DNA of 64,000 nucleotides from Micractinium sp. NFX-FRZ (lineage: Eukaryota > Chlorophyta > Trebouxiophyceae > Chlorellales > Chlorellaceae), in NCBI GenBank assembly GCA_029339195.1, contig JAPTJF010000291.1, forward strand, positions 16,227-80,226, read 5' to 3'. The notes beneath the pieces were generated by a model. The model saw only the letters and a list, made by a program, of their open reading frames with translations. It was not told the DNA's origin and did not search any database. Position 1 is the first letter of the stretch, and every line of letters begins with the position of its first letter. Made by a program: the position numbers and the translations under genes. Shown here piece by piece: positions 34,613 through 45,600 of the stretch.

Positions 34613-37600
34613 ACCATTACAGCAGCAGGCAGCAGCGCCAGAGCAGGTGCAGATGCCAGCCTTCACCACCGGCAGGGGCGGCGCAGTGGCCATCAGCGCT
34701 GCACGCTTGGCCGCAGCGCAGCGGCTCTTTGGTGACGGCAAGGGCGATGGCAACGAGGAGCAGGAGGAGGAGCAGCCTGTGGAGGTCGCTCCAGCACCTT
34801 TGCCGCCGCTGCAGCAGCAGCAGCAGCCGCATGCAGCAGCGCCAGGGCAGGTGCAGATGCCAGCCTTCACCACCGGCAGGGGCGGTGCAGTGGGCATTAG
34901 CGCAGCACGCTTGGCTGCAGCACAGCAGCTGTTCGGTGGTGCTGCGGGCGCCGAGAACGAGGATAGCAACGAGCAGCAGGAGCAGCAGCAGCCGGCAGAC
35001 GTGGGCGGAGCGGCAGGCGCAGGGGACTCCACTCCTCTGCCTCGCAAGCAGCTGCTCAAGCCGCGCTTGCCTGAAGGCGGCGTGTCTGATTCGCCAGCCG
35101 CTCCTGGCAGCGATGCCCGCACACCCGCCGCCGGAGTGCTGGCAGGGGAGCGGAGTGGCGGTGGCACGCCTGCCTCAGCGCCCCTCCTGGGACGCAGCAA
35201 AACCTCAGGCCTCAGCAGGTGGGCTGCCTGGGCGGGCGCTGCTTGTATTACACTCCATTGACCACGATGTTCTGCTCTCCTGCTGTGCAAAACAAGTCAC
35301 ATCGACGGGCGAGGTCTTGAGCGTGCAGGTTCATGCAATCTGCCAGTGCTGTCGCGGCTCATTCAGCCAACCTCCAGCCTGCTGCCTGCGCGCCTGCCTG
35401 CAAGCCTTGCCCCCACTACTACTGACACGCGCCTGCCCTGCTGCCCTGCCCTGCCCCGCTTGCCCTGCAGGTTTGCGCCCGCAGCCACGACCGGGCAGCT
35501 GAAGAAGAAGGGGCGTAAACAATTTGTGACCCCCCGGGCCGCCGGCAAGTTCAAAGCCCCCAGCCTGGCAGCCAACACCCCCGGCAGCGCAGGCGGCGCA
35601 GGGCCCAGCCGGCTGGGCGGCGGCGGCAGCGGTGGTGGTGGGCTACAGGCGGCTCCTGCCAGGCCGCCAGCGCAGCTGCATGACCTGCAGGGCTTGCTGC
35701 TGAAACGGCTTCTAGAAGGGCCAGCAGGTGTCGCAGCAGCGGTCGGCGCAGTAGCAGGCGCAGCAGCAGCTGAGGAAGTGGCACCGGCAGCAGCACCCAC
35801 AGCAGCTGCTGAGGCGGCAGCACCAGCAGCAGCAGCTACCCAAGCAGGGGAGGCAGCAGCTCCATCAGCCGCAGAGCTGTCAGAAGCAGCAGCGGCAGCG
35901 GCGTGTGGTGAGCAGCCGGTGCCGGTCGTGCATGCGCAGCAGGCCATCTCCACGCTGCCTTTGGACAGCACAGCGTGCAGCGAGTATCGCGTGCCAGACC
36001 TGCCAGGCCCAGGCACCAGCCTCCAGACTGAGGCTAGCGCTGCAGCAGGCGCAGCAGGCGCAGCAGCGGAAGCAGACCCGGCGGCGCAGCAGCAGCCTGC
36101 GGCTGTGCCGCCGCTGATGGGCTGGCAGGAGGCACGGCAGCGGCTGGTGGAAGCCGGTGCCCACCCTGCCTATGCCACCGAGGCCTGGGCCAAGAACCAC
36201 TACCGCTGGGTCGTCTGGAAGCTGGCACGCCTGCAGCTGCTGGCAGCTGGCAGCTCGGGTGGTAGCAGCAGCGGCAGCGCCCCAGGCCTGCTGACGGCGG
36301 CAGTTGTGCTGGATGAGCTGCGGTGCAGGTGGGTGCTACGCGGAGCGCATTTTGAGGGCCACGCTTCAGCTTGCCTGCCCGCCTTCCTGCTCCTCTGAGG
36401 GTGCCCTATCTGCCAGCTCAAACCTCCGCCTCCCCACCTCCGTACACGCCTGCCTGCACACCAGCTCTTGCCCCGCCGTCCCTCCTCCCCTCTGCGCCTG
36501 CACCGTCCACCCACTGTTTGCCCCGATCCTTGCCCATCCCTTTGACAGGTATGAGCGAGAGTTCAACCGTGGGCACCGCCCCCTGCTTAAGGCGGTACTG
36601 CAGCACGACGAGGTTGCCTCAGCATCCATGGTCCTCATGGTAGCTTCCGTGCACCTGCCGCCACCTGGCGCTGGCAGTACCACCGCCAGCAGCACCGCCC
36701 GTGGCCCAGACGGTGGCAGCAACAGCGGCGGAGGTGGCAACGCAGCAACGGTCACGGTGCGTACACGCGCAAGAAGGAGATTTGCATCTACTGCGAGTGT
36801 TGGTACCTACAAAGAGGGCCGCATGCTGAGGCTGCCCATGCAAGTGCCTCCGTTGGCCTCGGCTGCTTGGTTACTGACTGCTGCTTTTTCTTTTGTGTTG
36901 TTCTCTTCCTTGCACATTGTTACTCTGCCACTGGGCTTATTGATTAGCTCTCCTTCGCCTTGCCTGCCTTGCAGCTGGAGCTCACAGACGGCTGGTACTG
37001 GGTGCGGGCGGTGGGCGATGAGCGCATCACACAGCTGGCACGAACGGGCAGGATCGGCCAGGGTGAGTGCTACATGCGGCATGTGCCATTGCTGCTTGCA
37101 GGCCCTGCTGGGCTGCTGCATAGCTGGCATGAATGGGCAGGGTCGGCCAGGGTGGGTGTGCACAGCTGCCGCATGCCGTAGCGCTGTGCGTGCTGCGCCA
37201 TGCTGAGCCGGTGCACACTATGGCTGTGGCAGCCGCCCTGTGGCCTGTGCTGCTCACCTACTGCCCTTGCTGCTGCGTCACCTCCCCGCCCCGCACCTCA
37301 AACAGCGCTTCCTATGCTACTTTCCTCCCACGCTCAGGCAACAAGCTGCGCATCTGTGGCGCGGAGCTCACATCCCCGGGGCCGGGCGACCCGCTGGAGG
37401 CTGCTGCCACCGGTGAGGGGGGCAGCCCCAAGCTCGTTTTCCTGCCTGCCTGACACTTTCAGTGCGATTAACAACTGGCCCATTCGAAATATTAGTGCTC
37501 AGCCCCACCGCCCAATGAGGGGCCAGCCCCAAGCTCCTGTACAACACCTGGACGCGCACGCAACAACTGGCCCGCTTGATTGCCTACTGCTCAGCCCCCA

Positions 37601-40600
37601 CCACCCCATGTGTTGCGTGCCTGCCAAGACAGCAGGCCTCCACTATCTTGCTAAGTGTATTCATCTCCCTACCTGTCTCACCGCTGGGAATCTTTCCCTC
37701 CCCTGCCGCCCTGCAGCCATCCTGCGCATCGGCGCCAACAACACCCACCCCGTGCCCTCCGGCGCCAAGCTGGGCCGCCTGCGCCGGCGCAGCGTGTTTG
37801 TGCCCCTCAGCCAGTTTGACCACGGGGGAGGCACGCTGCCGCAGACGCTGGTGGTGGTGCACAGGTGCGGGTGGGGTGGGGTGGGGTGAGGCAGTGTGGG
37901 GCAGGCAAGGTTGAGTGGCATGGCGTGGAATGGGGTGCAGTCTGCCATTGCAGGCAGGCAGGCGGGGTTGGTCTTTTGAAGGAAAAATCCATCCTGCCAG
38001 ACGCAACTCTTTCCGCTGACCCACATATGTTAGTGCTGCTCCTCCCCGCCCCACCCGCCTGCAGGAAGTTCCCCCACCTCGTGTGGACCCAGCTCCCCAA
38101 CGGCAGCAGCAGCGTGCAGACGCCGCGCCAGTACGAAGCCATGATGCGCAACCAAGGTGAGAGGGCCTGGCGACTGTGCTCTGGCAGAGGGGCCATCTCT
38201 GCCGTGGCTGCACACTTGCAAGAAGGGCAAACTTGGTTGTGTTCGCACATTGAAAACAGGCGACTCGTTTCCTGCAACATTACGCACGCTCTGTCAACAG
38301 CCGCTGTGCACAAGCAGGCGCCTGGCAGGCACTGCACCCCACCACACCGCCAACACCTGCTGTCCATTGGCCTGCAGAGGGCCTTGAGGCGCGGCTGGCT
38401 GCCGAGGGTGCGGCAGAGATGCAGCAGCGGGAGCTGAAGCAGTGCCAGGAGTGGCTGCAGCGCGGCAAGCGTGGCGGCATGGCTCAGAGTGAGCAGCTGG
38501 GGGCAAGCGTGTGTGTGGGGCAAGTGTATGTGTGTGTGGTGCCCAGATGCCGGGCAGTACAGTTCGTCCCCGTCCTGCCTGCCCTGGCTTGGCCCCCTCA
38601 ACGCTGCCTGCTCTCTCCACACATATGCGTCTCTGGCCCTGCGTCCGCCCCTGTTCACTTGCGTCTCTGTGCCCCCTTGACCACACCTCCCCCTGCCCTC
38701 CCCTGCAGTGGACCGGCTGTATGCGCAGCACGTCGTGCAGCAGGCGGGCGGCGGCGGCGGCGGCGGGGAGGACCTTGTGTCGCAGCTGACGGAGGCCGAC
38801 AGGCGGGCGCTGCAGCGGTGAGATGCTGCCTGGGCTTGCCTGTTGGGGCTTACTGCATGGTCGGTGTTTGCAACTGCCGGGTCCAGCCCGCATCCGGACG
38901 ACACGGAGCAGCGGCAGGCCTCCGCCTGCATGCGTTCTGCAATGTCTCTGGCCCTCTGTCTGAACACGGCTGCACCTGCTCCTGCCTGGCCCGGCCCACT
39001 GCCTCCTCAGGTACATGGAGCAGCGGCAGGGGGCGCTGCAGACGCAGCAGCAGGCGTGGATGCAGGAGCGGCGGCAGGAGATTGGGTGCATGCCGGAGCG
39101 CACGCGGGAGGTGGTGGAGTTCCAGGTGAGGCGGCTCCTGCCGCAATCAGTTGTGTTCCCAGCGACGCTGTTGAACCATGCAATGCTTAGATCTATATCA
39201 TGAGCGGACGCGGGAGGTGGTGGAGTTCCAGGTGAGGGGCAGGACCCGTCCTGCACACCCGTCTCCTTGCCGTTTAAAAGAGAGCTGGCTGGTAGGAGCT
39301 TCCGCGTTGCCCTTGCTGCATCCCTGCCAGCCTCTGCCGTGCTGGTGCGTGCCCCCTTCCCTCTGCTGACTTGCTGCGCCACCTGTGCCGCCGCCCCCCC
39401 CCCCCCCCACCCTTTGCCCTCCCGCTGCAGGTGGGGGAGGTGGCCCATGCAGCGCTGCTGGATGCGCGGCCAGATGGCCGGCAGGCATGGCGCCCCATGA
39501 CAACCACCATCACGTGAGGGCGGCGGGGAGGGTGGTGGCAGGGGTGGGATGCAGTGGGCTGCTGAACCCTTGCGAGCAGCTTGTTGGCGAATGCCTGCTG
39601 GAGCTCCGATGCTTGTTTTGCTGGGCCTGCCATCGTGCTTACCCACCACTGCCTCACACGGCCCACGCACGGCACGACTCCCACTGCCCCGCCAAGGCCC
39701 GCCCTCGCCATGACCCCGTCTATCTGTCCCCATCCCTTCCCCTCTCTGCAACATCTGGGGCCTGAGCACGTTTATAAGGAGTTCAAGGCAAATCGGTCAG
39801 TCAGTCCATCCTGATGTGCTGCACACACATGACAACTGTGTCTGTTCTGTTCCCCCTCCCCTGCCCTCCAGCATGTGGGGGTCCGTGGAAGAGCTCGAGG
39901 CGGAGGTGCGGGAGGGGGGCATCTACAAGGTGACGCACCTGGCCGCACAGAAGCAGCAGAAGAGGTGCGCCTTTTATGTGGTCTCCCGTACGGCTGTGCC
40001 CTGCCTGAACGGTGCAGTGCAGGGTCATGTCGGGCTGGTGGGACTGTTTTGCGCTGTCGGGCGGTGGAATTGTGGGGTGGGCTCAAAGCTGTGCTTGCTT
40101 TCATTTGTGGCATCCGCATTGCTTCCTCAATGTTCCTCAGTCCTTTCGTGCTCTTCCGGCCCCACTGCTCCCTCATCATGTGCTATCCCGCTTATGTTGA
40201 TTCAGGGGCTGCCTGGCTCTGGTTGGCACCAAGCACACGCGCTGGACGCAGTACGCACCCACTGCTGCTGCGCTCCCGCCGGACCTGCTCTGCCAGCCCA
40301 ATGTGAGGAGATGCACTTCTCTGGTTGCTCTGCTCTGGTCTGCTGTGGGCCTGCTCTGCCGGCCCAACCTGAGGATTCTGGCTGCTGTGCTGTGGTCCTG
40401 CTCTGCTCTGGCTCTGGCGCTCCCGCCAGTCCTGCTCTGCCTGCCCAACGTGAGAATGCACGCCTCTCTGGCTGCTTTGCTCTGGCTCTGCCCTGCCCTG
40501 GGTCTGCAGCAGAGCAGCTCTGCCAGCCGAAAGTGATGAGGCCCGGCTCCCTGGCTGCTCTGCTCTGCGCTACCGCTGCATGACAGGCCCTCGACCCTGC

Positions 40601-42250
40601 ACCCTCAGCCTGCCTGCCTGCCTGCCCGCCTGCCCCTCATTCGCTTCCTCCCCACCCACTCCTGCAGCCGCGCGTGCACCTGGACCTCTCTGGGCTGGTC
40701 AGCGCCACCCGGGGCAGCTGCTTTGACTACACCGGGCAGCTGCTGGGCCTCTGCCAACCACAGCAGGGTGCGTGGCGCCAGCGCTGGGCGTCGATTTGCT
40801 GCTCTCCTGCCGCTTGATCACTGCTGGGACCCTGCTGACTAGGGACTCTGCATTGTTGTTGGTTGTGGCTCCTTGCCAGCTGAGCAGGGGTGTTCGTATG
40901 GGATGGGATTTGATGATCGGTCAGCCTGGGTGGCATACCTTTTGGCCTGCCTGCCCGTGGCCCTTGCCTGTCCGCCAATCTGGTGGCCTTTCCTTGCTGC
41001 TGTCTTCCCTTCCCCCCCTTGCTGCCGGCCCCTCATCGGACCCCAATGCTCCTGCACCCAACGCCACCCAACCCCTCTCACATGCAGCCGGCCCTTTCAA
41101 CAAGTTCCAGTGGCTCTTCTTTGCTGACCCCTCGCTCACACAGCAGCAGCAGCACCAGCAGCAGCAGCGGTACCCAGCATTACCACTGGCAGCAACATGG
41201 ACGAGCGGTGCAGTGCCTGTGGCCGCACCAGCGGCAGCACCAGCAGCGCCAGTACCAGCAGTACCGACCGCAGCGACACCGGTATTGCAAGCGGCAGCAG
41301 CAACGGCAGCAGAGCGTGCTGCAGTAGGGCCGGAGGACACCCAGGCTGTGGCGGCAGCTGTGGCTCGCGCTGCTATTGCCGCCGCACTCGCAGCGGCAGC
41401 GCCTGAGGACGCCGCCGCCACCGGTGACGCAGCAGCAGCAGCAGCACAGGAGGCGCCAAGCGCGGCCGCCACGCCAGGCGTCCAAGCAGCACCAGCAGCC
41501 GTACCAGCAGCAGCAGCAGCAGCAGGGGCACAACCTGCTGGGGCCGCAGGACCTGCAGTAGCTGCAGGCGCCCGGCCACCAGCAGCAGCTGCACCAGCAG
41601 CAGCAGGGACAACAGAGCCGGCAGAGGCTGCAGGAGCTGCCAGCGCAGCCCAGGCACCCGCCCCGCAGCTGCCGCACTGGCTGCTGGCAGTGAAGCTGTT
41701 TGCCAAGCCGGCGCAGATGGACTGGTTGGACGGGAGCGATGTGGGGAGCATCTTCACCCTGAGGTGTGGGCAGGGATGGAAGTCGTGTGAGAGTGTCCAC
41801 TGCAAAGCTTCACTTCATCCCGTGGGCAGGCGGGCGGGCAAGCATCCATGCCCTAAGTGCTTGCCCCCCGACATGCGCGTGCTGCGCAAGCACAACTGTT
41901 CCCGCTGGCTTACGCCACCCCACCCTCCCACTGCTGCTTGTCAGCTCCCCCACTTCTTGACTGCCTCATGTTTTTGCCCCTGCCCCTGCTGCTTCCCTGC
42001 TTCCAGGGACCTCCAGCTAGATGGGGCAGATGACGAGGCTCGGCTGTGGAACGCCAGCGGCAGCGAGTGCAGCGCAGTGCAGCGCCACAAGCCAGCAGCG
42101 CTGACGGCGGCCCGCGGGCGGGGTGGCACGGGGGCAGCTGCCGCCAACTCGGGGGCACAGGCGGCGGCGGAGGTGGCGGTTTGGGTGGCTGCCAATGCCG
42201 GATTGGTGGAGCAGCTGCGGGCGCGCATCCAGTGGGTGCTCAGCCGCTGA
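28980..42250 (+). CDS. BRCA2: BRCA2 homologue, RAD51 loader
   Basis: Mediator of homologous recombination that delivers RAD51 to single-stranded DNA. Twenty exons: 28980-29172, 29327-31093, 31477-31560, 31746-33284, 33496-35218, 35471-36328, 36549-36756, 36975-37062, 37338-37412, 37717-37864, 38065-38156, 38378-38488, 38709-38817, 39011-39125, 39431-39513, 39872-39964, 40206-40302, 40668-40767, 41088-41763, 42007-42250; 2,800 codons plus stop. Three BRC repeats lie at about 1500-1530, 1580-1610 and 1649-1678 (FTTGRGxAVxISAAR...LFG). The DNA-binding part has the helical domain (AWAKNHYRWVVWKLARLQ, about 2010), OB1 (LELTDGWYWVRA), a tower-like pair of helices in OB2 (about 2260-2370) and OB3 (LLAVKLF...IFTLRDLQL, about 2690). 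The N-terminal 1,400 residues are Gln/Ala-rich. GC donors at 31094 and 31561. Confidence 0.92.
29930..30760 (+). repeat. Tandem protein repeat with VPET/VPDS/VADT motifs in BRCA2 N-terminus
   Basis: About seven degenerate units at residues about 265-545. Units carry one or two copies of F/Y-V-x-[DE]-[TS] (QFVPDSC, LFVPDSC, QFVPDTEAD, YVPETAADALPHL, FVADTLADGPP) separated by poly-Gln. The later four units are close copies of about 40 codons. Confidence 0.85.
31579..31608. repeat. (CTG)10 microsatellite in BRCA2 intron 3
   Basis: Ten perfect CTG units. CAG-type runs encoding Gln occur in the flanking exons. Confidence 0.9.
34405..34945 (+). other. Three BRC repeats in BRCA2 exon 5
   Basis: Three units about 205-245 bp apart, each encoding QMPAFTTGRGxAVxISAARx or MPAFTTGRGSAVAISAARM, followed by AAAQxLFG. 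This fits the RAD51-binding pattern F-x-T-x-x-G-K/R-x-V-x-[IV]-S...LF. The spacers are Gln/Glu-rich. Confidence 0.88.
37025..37152 (+). repeat. Donor-side exon echo, BRCA2 exon 8
   Basis: AGCTGGCACGAACGGGCAGG at 37033-37052 and the donor GGCCAGG|GTGAG recur as AGCTGGCATGAATGGGCAGG at 37122-37141 followed by GGCCAGG|GTGGG. Confidence 0.85.
37412..37600 (+). repeat. Tandem duplication in BRCA2 intron 9
   Basis: GGGGCAGCCCCAAGCTC, CAACTGGCCC and TGCTCAGCCCC occur in the same order twice, about 98 bp apart, starting at the donor of exon 9. Confidence 0.75.
39090..39240 (+). repeat. Donor-side exon echo, BRCA2 exon 14
   Basis: GGGAGGTGGTGGAGTTCCAG|GTGAGG at 39108-39131 recurs almost unchanged at 39211-39237, both after GAGCG-ACGC. 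Confidence 0.9.
39394..39408. repeat. C15 homopolymer in BRCA2 intron 14
   Basis: Fifteen consecutive C in the polypyrimidine part of the intron, about 20 bp before the acceptor. Confidence 0.85.
40262..40540 (+). repeat. Donor-side exon echoes, BRCA2 exon 17, about four copies
   Basis: CCTGCTCTGCCAGCCCAAT|GTGAGG at the exon end is followed by copies near 40350, 40432 and 40515 (CTGCTCTGCCGGCCCAAC, CTGCTCTGCCTGCCCAAC|GTGAGA, CAGCTCTGCCAGCCGAAA|GTGATG), together with the adjoining intron. Confidence 0.85.
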
Positions 42251-42618
42251 ACGCTGAAGTCCGTGAGCGCTTGTAGAACTAGAAGCTAGGAGTATTTGTA
42301 CAAGTGGGGGCCTGCCGGCAGCGGGCTTCGGCTCATCTGTAGAGTGCATGCATTTCAACTTCTGCCGAACATTCTGCTTTCTTCCTGCAGATTTTACCTT
42401 TTTCCTTTCATCCTGAAGCTATCCCGTTTGTGCAATCAACCAAGCAGCCTGACCCGCCGCTCCCGCCCCAGCGGGCGCAGCGGCGGCGGCATGGCGGAGA
42501 CATGGAGTTTTGCCCCTGTGAAGTAGCGACCTGGGTATTCTTCTCGATTTATCATTCCGACAGGGTGCATTGTGCAGCGGTGACGGCCGTGCTGAGTGCC
42601 GCAGACCTAGCCGGAGCG
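42251..42618. other. Tail-to-head gap, BRCA2 to exonuclease fusion gene
   Basis: Holds the BRCA2 3' UTR and the promoter of the next gene. I find no TGTAA here, so the BRCA2 polyadenylation site is not identified. Confidence 0.5.
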
Positions 42619-45600
42619 ATGGCAGCTTGTCGAGCCCTCGCGCTCCCGCTCACTCTGCACCACAGGATGGCACGCAGAACGGCGTCCCTGTGCTGCCAGG
42701 CGCAAGGCACCTCAGCCGCCGCAGGCAGCTCGCCAGCTCCCGCCGCTGCTGCCGCCCGCGCCACCACTGGCAGCACCGCTGGGGCAGCCCAGCCCACGGC
42801 ACCAGCAGCGCCAGCAGAGGCGTCAGCTCCAGAGGCAGGCAGCAGCTATGATGACGACACTCCGATGGGCACAGCAGAGCTGGCACAATTCATTCAACAG
42901 GGCGGCATCGCAGCCTCTATTGTGCCGCCGCTAAACGGAGCGCCGCCGCCGCCCGGCTGCGTGGAGGTCAAGTCTCTCGTCTTTCTTGTGGACTCACACC
43001 CCCTGGTGAGGCCCTCTGGCAGGAGGCAACTTGTTTCTGCAAGCATGCAGATGTGTGATCGTGTTGAGGTTGAGTTTGTGTATTGCAGGGCTCCGTTTGC
43101 TCTGCCTGCCTCAGGTGCCAGGTTGTGCACCCACTGTGCCGCCCGCTCTGCTGCACGCACCCATCACTGCGTCTCCCTCTCTCTCCCTCCCGGCTGCCGT
43201 AGGTGTTGGTGCTCCCCCTGGCAGCACGGGTGGATGAGCGGCGCCTGGCGGCACTCCTGCACACGGGGCGGAACCGCGTGAGGATGGCACCAGTGGGGAG
43301 CCTGGTGCAGCTCTGCGGCTACACAGGTCAGCTATGTGTCATATCATGTGACGTCTTTGCGACACCTGCTTGTGCTGCTGCTTTGCCTCTCGACCCGTTC
43401 TCAATAGCCTTGCAGCTTATGTCGCGGCTGCTGCGCTTGCTTGCTGGCTTCTGAGCCTCAACTGCCAGCCTGCCCTCTTGTCCGCCTGCCAACCCTGCCA
43501 TCGCCGCCCCTGCTCCACGACCTGCAGTGGGCAACGTGCCCCCCTTTGGGCACCGCCGGCGGCTGCCAGTCATTGTGGATGTAGCGGTGCAGTCGCACTC
43601 CACGTGCTATGCTGGCGGCGGCAGCGACGAGGCAGAGATATTGCTGTCTGTGCCAGAGCTGCTGCGTGCGGCACGGGCCACAGTTGCAGAGATCAGCAAG
43701 ACACCGGCGAGCAGCTCAGCAAGTGACGGCCACCAGCAGCAGCAGCAGCAGCAGCAGCAGTGGCAGGAGGAGCGCGCGGCGGCAGTGGCGGCGGCTGCGG
43801 CAGCCCTGCCGCTGCCCTGGGCGGCGGGGCAGCAGGAAGTGAAGCTGGCAGGAGTGATTGCCCACCGCCGGAAGATTGCCCGCCTGCTCCTCTTTGCCAA
43901 CCTTGTTCCCTTGGGGGCCACCCACCCAGCGCTTCCCTCGCAGGCCGCCGCCGGGCAGCCAGAGGCGGCGGCACCAGGTGGAGCAGCGCAGCCCGCCGCC
44001 CCCGGCACGACCGCATTCCTGCGCCGCCTGTGGCGGCACCCAGACACAGGAAGGCCCTGTGAGGTGCAGCTGATCATGGGCAAGACCCTGGAGAGGCGGC
44101 TGGGCGGGTGAGCGAGGCTGGGGTCTTGTGGGAGGGGCAGGTAGTAGCAGGGCAGCGCGTTTGTGTGCTGGGGGCGGGGTGGGGAAATGGGCATGCCGGC
44201 AGCGGTTGCCTGAGTGTCTGCTGTGTAGCACATGGACGGCATGATAGCATGACTTTGTTTCTTACAACCATGTGCCCTGGCTGCCCACATGGGTGCCCAT
44301 GCAGCGAGGCCGCCGCTGAGCTGCTGCGCAGCATCCGGACGGGGCAGTGTGTGCGCGTAACGGGGCGCGTGCAGGCGCACATGCAGCGGGTGGACAGCAC
44401 AGCATCCGAGAGGTGAGCTGGGCTGGGCTTGGGCTTGGGCTTGAGCTTGAGTGGGGTGGGGAAAGACGTGCAGCTGGCCTGCCCTGGGAACTGTATATGT
44501 GCATGCTGCCATTTCACTCTCCTCTGCACTGAGCTTGGCTCAGCGTTTGTGAGGCTCAAACGCTGCTCACCAGGCCTGCCAGCTCACCACAACTGCACTG
44601 CAGGACCGATGTGTGCGATGTGGTTGTGAGCGATATTCAGCTCATTGAGCCACCAGAGCCCGAACCAACTAGCATCAGCAACAGCACCAGTATCAACAGC
44701 AGCACTGATGTAGGCTTATCAAGCACCGCAAGCACCACAAGCAGCAGCAGCAGAGTGGGAGCTCCCCAGGCAGCCGCCGCCCGCAGCAGAGGAGCAGCGG
44801 CCTCTGCGGCTGCTTCCTACCAGCTGCCAGCGGCAGTGGCGGAGCAAGTGGTGCTGGTGGATTCAGAGGCGGGGCTGGATTTGTTGGAGGCAGCACTGTT
44901 TGGTGGGCAGGCCGCAGCAGCAAGCTCCGGCGGCAATGGCAGCAGCGGCGGCAGCGATGGGGGCGGCAGCGCTGGGGGCGGAAGCGCTGCTGGCAGCAGT
45001 GAGAGTAGCCAGCCAAGGGGATTTGGCAGCAGCAGCAGCAGCAGTATCAGCAGCAGCGCTCCCAGGGGCTTTGCTCCTGTGGCCGGCAACGGCGCCAGCA
45101 GCAGCGATGCACCCAAGGGCTTTGGCCCCGCTCCCGTCGACGGCAGCGGTGGCAGCCCAGATGCTGCGCCCAGCTACCGCCTGGTGGTGGGGTTGGATTG
45201 TGAGTGGCAGCCATATGAACGGGGGGAGCCCAAGTCCCGGGTCAGCCTGCTTCAGGTGGCCACCCCGGGGGCTGTCTTCCTGCTGGACATGCTGGCGCTG
45301 TGCCGCCACGTCAGCAGCAGCAGCGACAGCCACGTCAGCAGTGATGGCCACGCTAGCAGCAGCGTCGATGGAGAGGACAGCGGCGGCGGCGGCGGCGGCA
45401 GCAATGGCAGTGGTGGCCAGTACAATGAGAGACCGGCAGATGAAGTGGCCAGTGGTTCAGCGGATAGCACAGCCTCCCGCCCGGAGGCTTTGGACCCGGA
45501 GCCCGGTGCGGCAGCCGCCCTGCAGCCGCTTCCACCGCTGCAGCAGCGGCTCAGTGCCCTGCTGGCGCGCCTGTGGGGTGATGCAGGCGTTGTGAAGGCT

